From Mariniflexile sp. TRM1-10 (GTDB lineage: Bacteria > Bacteroidota > Bacteroidia > Flavobacteriales > Flavobacteriaceae): 64,000 nucleotides of DNA. The DNA is taken from NCBI RefSeq assembly GCF_003425985.1, contig NZ_CP022985.1, positions 3,766,001 through 3,830,000 on the forward strand. The letters run 5' to 3'. Each line of letters opens with the position of its first letter. Within the stretch, counting starts at the first letter, position 1. The translations under genes and the position numbers were made by a program. Of the stretch, positions 60,481-64,000 are shown piece after piece. The notes beneath the pieces were generated by a model. The model was given only the letters and a program-made list of their open reading frames with translations. It was not told the origin of the DNA and ran no database searches.

Positions 60481-60570
60481 ATATGAAACACCCATGAGAA
60501 TAGCGTTCACACACGAGGATGATTATTAAGGGTATTCCATCTGATAAATAAAAAAAATAAAAATAAACAG
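60481..60570 (+). promoter_or_regulatory. conserved 5' leader element, copy 2
   Basis: Same order of blocks as 48584-48671: ACACCCATGAGAAT, GATTATTAAGGGTATTCCAT, AATAAAAATAAACAG. The ACACCC/GGGT stem is kept with one mismatch. Short ORFs inside are not conserved between copies, so an RNA structure or binding site is more likely than a leader peptide. Confidence 0.6.
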
Positions 60571-61413
60571 ATGAAAACCATTTTACTGCCCACAGATTTT
60601 TCTGAAAACTCATGGAATGCCATTAAATATGCACTTAAATTTTATGAGAATTCAACCTGCACTTTTTATTTATTGCATGTCAATATATTGAATTATGCGA
60701 TGGCTGAAGATTCACTCCATATAGATACTGAAGATTTAATTGAAAACACCTTTATAAAGCCATCAAAATTACAATTAAGAAAAACCCTGAAGCGTATATC
60801 CCAAGAATTTCCTGTTAATAAGAACCACCATTTTTTCATGCTTACAGACTATAATTTTTTTATAGACTCTGTTCGTAAGTATGTGGATGAAAAGAAAATC
60901 GACATGATTATAATGGGAACTAAAGGGGCTACTGGCTTAAAAAAAATAATTATTGGAAGCAATGCTGCAGATGTTATCAAAAAAGTAAAGTGTACGACGT
61001 TGATTGTGCCGGAAAATGCGACGTTTACTAACCTGAACGAAATAGCCTTTCCCACAGATTATTTTTTGACCTATGGTGTGAATCTCCTGAAACCTATTTA
61101 TGAAATCATAGAGATGCACCATGCAAGTTTAAGAGTTGTACATATTAGCCATGATTTTGAAAAGTTGAGTTTGAGTCAGCAAGATAATAAAGACTTGCTT
61201 CAGGATTATTTCAGTAATTTTGAAATGAGATTTTATAATCTTACCAATAAAGATGTTGAAGATGCTATCGAATGTTTTGTTCAAAGCAGGGATATTGATA
61301 TGATTGCCATGGTGGCTAAAAATTTAAACTTTTTTCAACAAATTTTATTCCATTCCAAAGTTGAAGAAATAAGCTACCATACCAATATTCCATTTTTAGT
61401 AATTCATGAATAG
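60571..61413 (+). CDS. tandem universal stress protein (UspA-type)
   Basis: The 280 aa hold two Usp domains. The first is complete with ILLPTDFSENSWNAIKYA and the ATP-loop-like MGTKGATGLKKIIIGSNAADVIKKVKCTTLIVP (G-2x-G-9x-G-S/N pattern). The second (residues about 150-280) is diverged and ends SKVEEISYHTNIPFLVIHE. Usp proteins are induced by starvation and low oxygen. It lies downstream of the kinase/regulator pair with its own FNR-type promoter and the conserved leader. Confidence 0.9.
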   Translation: MKTILLPTDFSENSWNAIKYALKFYENSTCTFYLLHVNILNYAMAEDSLHIDTEDLIENTFIKPSKLQLRKTLKRISQEFPVNKNHHFFMLTDYNFFIDSVRKYVDEKKIDMIIMGTKGATGLKKIIIGSNAADVIKKVKCTTLIVPENATFTNLNEIAFPTDYFLTYGVNLLKPIYEIIEMHHASLRVVHISHDFEKLSLSQQDNKDLLQDYFSNFEMRFYNLTNKDVEDAIECFVQSRDIDMIAMVAKNLNFFQQILFHSKVEEISYHTNIPFLVIHE

Positions 61414-61418
61414 TTAGC

Positions 61419-61430
61419 TGATAATTATCA
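61419..61430 (+). promoter_or_regulatory. FNR/FixK-type box upstream of a membrane-protein gene
   Basis: TGATAATTATCA, 6 bp after the usp stop codon and 153 bp before the next ATG. At the expected -7 position only GGTTTTTT is seen, so promoter function is uncertain. A second overlapping palindrome, TTATCATGATAA, follows directly. Confidence 0.45.
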
Positions 61431-61582
61431 TGATAATCTCAACAATGGATTTCGGTTTTTTGTGCCTTTAGGACAAAATAAAATAATCAAAATACCCCTC
61501 GGGGATTGTTCATTTCAATAAATTTATTTATTAAATTCTATCTATTAATAGAGCTTCTATTGGCTTCATAAAAATAATATCT

Positions 61583-61969
61583 ATGGATGCATCACTTTTT
61601 TTGGGAAAATTCTGGGGCTGGTACCTCATCATATTTTTTGTGATCTTGACCTTCAATCCCATCAGGATTAAACAAATCTTTACGGACCTTAAGGATGAAA
61701 AATTTCTTATCTTATCATCACTTTTAGCAACCATTGTAGGGCTGTTGAATGTATTGTTCCATAATATATGGAGCCCATCATGGACATTAATAATAACCCT
61801 TATTGGATGGACGTCTTTATTCATAGGTGTGGCACTTTTTATCATACCAAAAGCAACAGTAAGTTGGCTGAATTTTATAAATATTAAGTTGGTACAAGTT
61901 ATTTATATTTTGCTATTTCTAACGGGACTCTTTCTCTTGAATCAGGTCTATGGCATTGTGCTTTATTAG
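61583..61969 (+). CDS. small four-helix membrane protein, unknown
   Basis: The 128 aa contain four hydrophobic helices: FWGWYLIIFFVILTF, FLILSSLLATIVGLLNVLFH, WTLIITLIGWTSLFIGVALFII and VQVIYILLFLTGLFLLNQVYG. A conserved-looking NPIRIKQIFTDLKDEKF loop follows the first helix. It resembles short integral membrane proteins found beside stress genes in Bacteroidota, but I cannot name a family. It is likely inner-membrane. Confidence 0.6.
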   Translation: MDASLFLGKFWGWYLIIFFVILTFNPIRIKQIFTDLKDEKFLILSSLLATIVGLLNVLFHNIWSPSWTLIITLIGWTSLFIGVALFIIPKATVSWLNFINIKLVQVIYILLFLTGLFLLNQVYGIVLY

Positions 61970-61979
61970 TTTTAAAAAC

Positions 61980-62022
61980 TGATAATAATCATTTCATTTA
62001 ATGTATCCATTCTATATTTTTA
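61980..62022 (+). promoter_or_regulatory. FNR/FixK-type promoter with no downstream ORF (sRNA 1)
   Basis: TGATAATAATCA at 61980-61991 and -7-like TATTTTTA at 62015-62022, 29.5 bp from the centre. It is followed within ~85 bp by a hairpin. Confidence 0.6.
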
Positions 62023-62025
62023 TAA

Positions 62026-62107
62026 TATAAAGATTAGGATGAAAGTCCTTAAATATTGAGCTATTAATCAGAAGCGAAAGCCAGAACTGATTCTGGCTTT
62101 CGTTTAT
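62026..62107 (+). ncRNA. candidate small RNA 1 (~80 nt)
   Basis: Predicted from the promoter at 61980-62022 to a terminator-like hairpin CGAAAGCCAGAA/TTCTGGCTTTCG (62075-62086 and 62091-62102, loop CTGA) followed by a T-rich tail. An internal AGGATGAAAGTCCT stem is possible. It has no ORF longer than seven codons. Boundaries are inferred. Confidence 0.5.
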
Positions 62108-62151
62108 ATTTTATAGGTGATTGGTGTCGTTTTTAATTTTTTTTTACAAAC

Positions 62152-62194
62152 TGATATATATCAGTTTCAAATTCATTTTCGTATAGTAAATTAG
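62152..62194 (+). promoter_or_regulatory. FNR/FixK-type promoter with no downstream ORF (sRNA 2)
   Basis: TGATATATATCA at 62152-62163 and -7-like TAAATTAG at 62187-62194, 29.5 bp from the centre. Confidence 0.6.
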
Positions 62195-62197
62195 CAT

Positions 62198-62406
62198 CAT
62201 AAATAAAAACGTTCTTTCTCATTTGAAAATATATGAAGTCTATAAATCGTATGATTTTTTAGCCTTCAAGAAGAATTTGGAGATATTACTTGACATAACA
62301 TTATCAGTTGCCCTTTAGGAATAAAGTTATATTACTGTTTGTTTTTAATGTTAATTGATAAACTTAAATTCTTCGGAAAACAGGAAGTTTCGACTTCCTG
62401 TTTTTT
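62198..62406 (+). ncRNA. candidate small RNA 2 (~210 nt)
   Basis: Runs from the promoter at 62152-62194 to a terminator with a 12-bp stem AAAACAGGAAGT/ACTTCCTGTTTT around a TTCG tetraloop (62377-62404) and T6. A frame from 62349 crosses the terminator and is not convincing. A near-identical terminator recurs at 62555-62584. Confidence 0.5.
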
Positions 62407-62554
62407 AAAAAGCATAGACCTTGCCATTGTAAGATATCAAGGTCGAAACAAGGCGTTCGAAGCTGTTATACAACAGGAAAACCTCCATTTGGTCATTTGA
62501 TAATGGTCAATTGCAGAAAACCGCATGTTAGATAGCATCATTGAATGTTTTGGG

Positions 62555-62584
62555 AAAACAGGAAGTTTCGGCTTCCTGTTTTTT
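62555..62584 (+). terminator. second AACAGGAAG/CTTCCTGTT terminator
   Basis: AAAACAGGAAGT pairs with GCTTCCTGTTTT (one G-T pair) around TTCG, with a T-run. The 150 bp before it (62407-62554) may be a further small RNA; no separate FNR-type box was found there. Confidence 0.75.
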
Positions 62585-62725
62585 ACTGTTAAATTTTATA
62601 ATGAGTATTAAGATATTTACAAAAAGACATTCAAAGTTGTTTTTAACTGAAAAGCTAAATTCTCTTTAGCAATGAAGGAATATTAGCGGTTAGAAAAGGT
62701 TACAAGATAAAATTGAATGTCCAAG

Positions 62726-62757
62726 AAAACGGAGAAGCTAGACACTTCTCCGTTTTT
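62726..62757. terminator. bidirectional terminator downstream of upp
   Basis: AAAACGGAGAAG (62726-62737) pairs with CTTCTCCGTTTT (62745-62756), loop of 7 nt. It serves the minus-strand upp gene and possibly a plus-strand transcript from 62585-62725, where no ORF is seen. Confidence 0.8.
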
Positions 62758-62781
62758 GATTCAACAACCCTTAAATAATCC

Positions 62782-63435
62782 TTATAATTTTATTCCAAAG
62801 GATAGATCACCAGCATCACCAAGACCGGGAATAATATACCCTCTATTGCTTAAGTTGTCATCTATGGTGGCAATCCATAAATGGGTGTTTTTAGGAAACA
62901 TACTATTAATATATTCTACCCCAGTTTTTGAGCCTATAACAGCGACTATATGTATTTGTTTTGGTATCCCATGTCGTTTAAAAGCTTTCAGCACATTAAC
63001 CAAGGTTTTTCCAGAAGCCACCATCGGGTCGCATAAAATCAAGGTTTTGTTATTAAGTGATGGTGATGCAAGATATTCAACAACAATCTCGAAAGAATCA
63101 CTGTTATTGCTGTGGTGCCTGTAGGCCGATATAAATGCATTCTCAGCTTTGTTATAGTAATTTAATAATCCTTGATGTAAAGTTAGGCCAGCTCTTAGCA
63201 CTGAACATAAAACAAGTTGATCCTCATATACGGCCATCGTCTTGCTCCCAAAAGGTGTTTTAACATCTCTAATTTTATAATGTAATGTTTTGCTTAGTTC
63301 ATATCCTAATACTTCACCAATGTGCTCAATATTCTTTCTGAAACGCATAGCATCTTTTTGTATATCAACATCCCTTAATTCAGATATGAATTGATTTAAA
63401 ATAGAATTGTTGGTAGAAAAATCATGCACAATCAT
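62782..63435 (-). CDS. upp: uracil phosphoribosyltransferase
   Basis: The 217 aa match UPRT. The PRPP-binding loop is LILCDPMVASGKTL (about residues 133-146), the flexible loop is preceded by LVLCSVLRAGLTLHQGLL, and the C-terminal uracil site reads RGYIIPGLGDAGDLSFG. It salvages uracil to UMP using PRPP. The length is typical. It is divergent from the ribonucleotide reductase gene and shares a near-consensus FNR-type box with it, although the -7 element on this side (CAATTTTA) is weak. Confidence 0.94.
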   Translation of the reverse strand: MIVHDFSTNNSILNQFISELRDVDIQKDAMRFRKNIEHIGEVLGYELSKTLHYKIRDVKTPFGSKTMAVYEDQLVLCSVLRAGLTLHQGLLNYYNKAENAFISAYRHHSNNSDSFEIVVEYLASPSLNNKTLILCDPMVASGKTLVNVLKAFKRHGIPKQIHIVAVIGSKTGVEYINSMFPKNTHLWIATIDDNLSNRGYIIPGLGDAGDLSFGIKL

Positions 63436-63495
63436 TGGTTTTGAGATTAATGTGTTATGTGGATTAAAATTGATGAATAAAATTCAATTTTTAAA

Positions 63496-63538
63496 TGACA
63501 TATATCATTGATGTTATTGATTCATCTGGATATATTTA
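63496..63538 (+). promoter_or_regulatory. FNR/FixK-type promoter of the class II RNR gene (one mismatch)
   Basis: TGACATATATCA at 63496-63507 (one mismatch in the left half) and -7-like TATATTTA at 63531-63538, 29.5 bp from the centre. Leader of about 130 nt to the ATG at 63675; no cobalamin riboswitch motif is recognised in it. Confidence 0.6.
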
Positions 63539-63674
63539 GATTATCTCTTAACTTCAGTCATAAATATGCACCTGAAAATTCATATTCAATTGTTTTATAT
63601 GGCTAATGATGAGTTATTAAAGTCTTAAAAGTTAAGAAGTATGCATCGCTTTCATAACTCTAATCGCCCCTGCT

Positions 63675-64000
63675 ATGGAAATATTGACTAAAAATGCCAT
63701 ACAAATTCTTGAAGACCGCTATTTACTAAAAGATAGTAAAGGCGCACTTATTGAAAATCCCGAACAGCTTTTTCGTAGGGTAGCCAAATTTGTTGCAAGT
63801 TGTGAAAAGGCGCATGTTGCAGATTGGGAGAATACGTTTTATAATCTTATGAGTCTGCTGAAATTCTTGCCAAATTCACCAACATTAATGAATGCAGGTT
63901 GTAAAAATGGTCAATTAAGTGCGTGTTTTGTTTTGCCAATAGAGGATAGCCTTGAAAGTATTTTTACGACTTTGAAGCATGCTGCTTTGATACACCAAAG
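63675..64000 (+). CDS. nrdJ: class II (adenosylcobalamin) ribonucleotide reductase, 5' part
   Basis: The ATG at 63675 opens a frame that runs off the window, giving 108 residues. The sequence LEDRYLLKDSKGALIENPEQLFRRVAKFVA, followed by LKFLPNSPTLMNAG and CFVLPIEDSLESIFTTLKHAALIHQ, is the N-terminal region of B12-dependent NrdJ. It reduces ribonucleotides without oxygen, unlike class I enzymes. A position behind an FNR-type promoter fits expression when oxygen is limiting. The cofactor class rests on sequence recognition of this N-terminus only. Confidence 0.8.
   Translation, partial: MEILTKNAIQILEDRYLLKDSKGALIENPEQLFRRVAKFVASCEKAHVADWENTFYNLMSLLKFLPNSPTLMNAGCKNGQLSACFVLPIEDSLESIFTTLKHAALIHQ

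Noticed and set aside
62349..62501. 50-codon frame in the sRNA region
   Set aside because: It runs through a strong terminator (62377-62406) and has no protein-like features.
63539..63674. Cobalamin riboswitch before nrdJ
   Set aside because: Searched for because the enzyme uses B12, but no B12-box-like sequence or long paired structure is apparent in this short leader.

Overview
The window is about one-third GC. Genes start without clear Shine-Dalgarno sequences, and several promoters carry the Bacteroidota -7 element TAnnTTTG. It also encodes a protein with a type IX secretion sorting domain. Together these point to a marine or soil Flavobacteriaceae-like bacterium. No rRNA, tRNA or CRISPR array was recognised.

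Layout. 0-2.5 kb: end of a DUF6055-like protein, a small lysine-rich ORF, and a GntA-like haem N-hydroxylase coupled to a DUF1989 protein. 2.5-7.3 kb: a decayed gene, a Fic protein, then a cassette-like run (carboxymuconolactone decarboxylase plus Crp-type regulator; PLD-type nuclease) separated by attC-like imperfect palindromes. 7.7-9.8 kb: a self-cleaving-type XRE/S24 repressor coupled to a DnaQ/GIY-YIG nuclease, probably an SOS-like unit. 9.9-22.6 kb: a defence island on the minus strand. It is a type I restriction-modification operon whose hsdM is split by a frameshift, and which carries a complete three-component ABC (ABC-3C) system and an AlbA/Schlafen-like ATPase between hsdS and hsdR. 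Small XRE regulators and a HEPN protein lie beside it. 22.6-23.4 kb is minisatellite-like DNA. 23.4-28.7 kb holds ordinary accessory genes (GlxA-type regulator, SRPBCC, DoxX, two VOC proteins, a secreted T9SS protein).

29-64 kb looks like an oxygen-limitation and stress-adaptation region: ldhA, an Mla-type lipid transporter, an L,D-transpeptidase, CbpA/CbpM, CBS-domain proteins, thioredoxin, dodecin, a universal stress protein, phasin-like coiled coils, a UbiB kinase, an M50 protease, an ABC exporter and a class II ribonucleotide reductase. Fifteen intergenic palindromes TGAT-N4-ATCA, plus one with a single mismatch, lie across this half. In most cases a -7-like element starts 29-30 bp from the palindrome centre, which puts the palindrome near -41, the class II activator position of FNR/FixK/Crp proteins. 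Inside the same region is a soluble PAS-PAS histidine kinase, whose first PAS resembles FixL, overlapping a response regulator fused to a Crp/FNR DNA-binding domain. I infer that this pair controls the regulon. Two of the promoters lead to no ORF but to intrinsic terminators (candidate sRNAs), and two others share a conserved long leader.

The second half is also dense in small non-autonomous elements. There are two MITE-like families with 3-bp target duplications, one IS4-family element with a 10-bp duplication, and larger dispersed palindromic repeats into which these have inserted. A duplicated ftsX fragment marks the rearrangement that separated an exporter from its ATPase gene.
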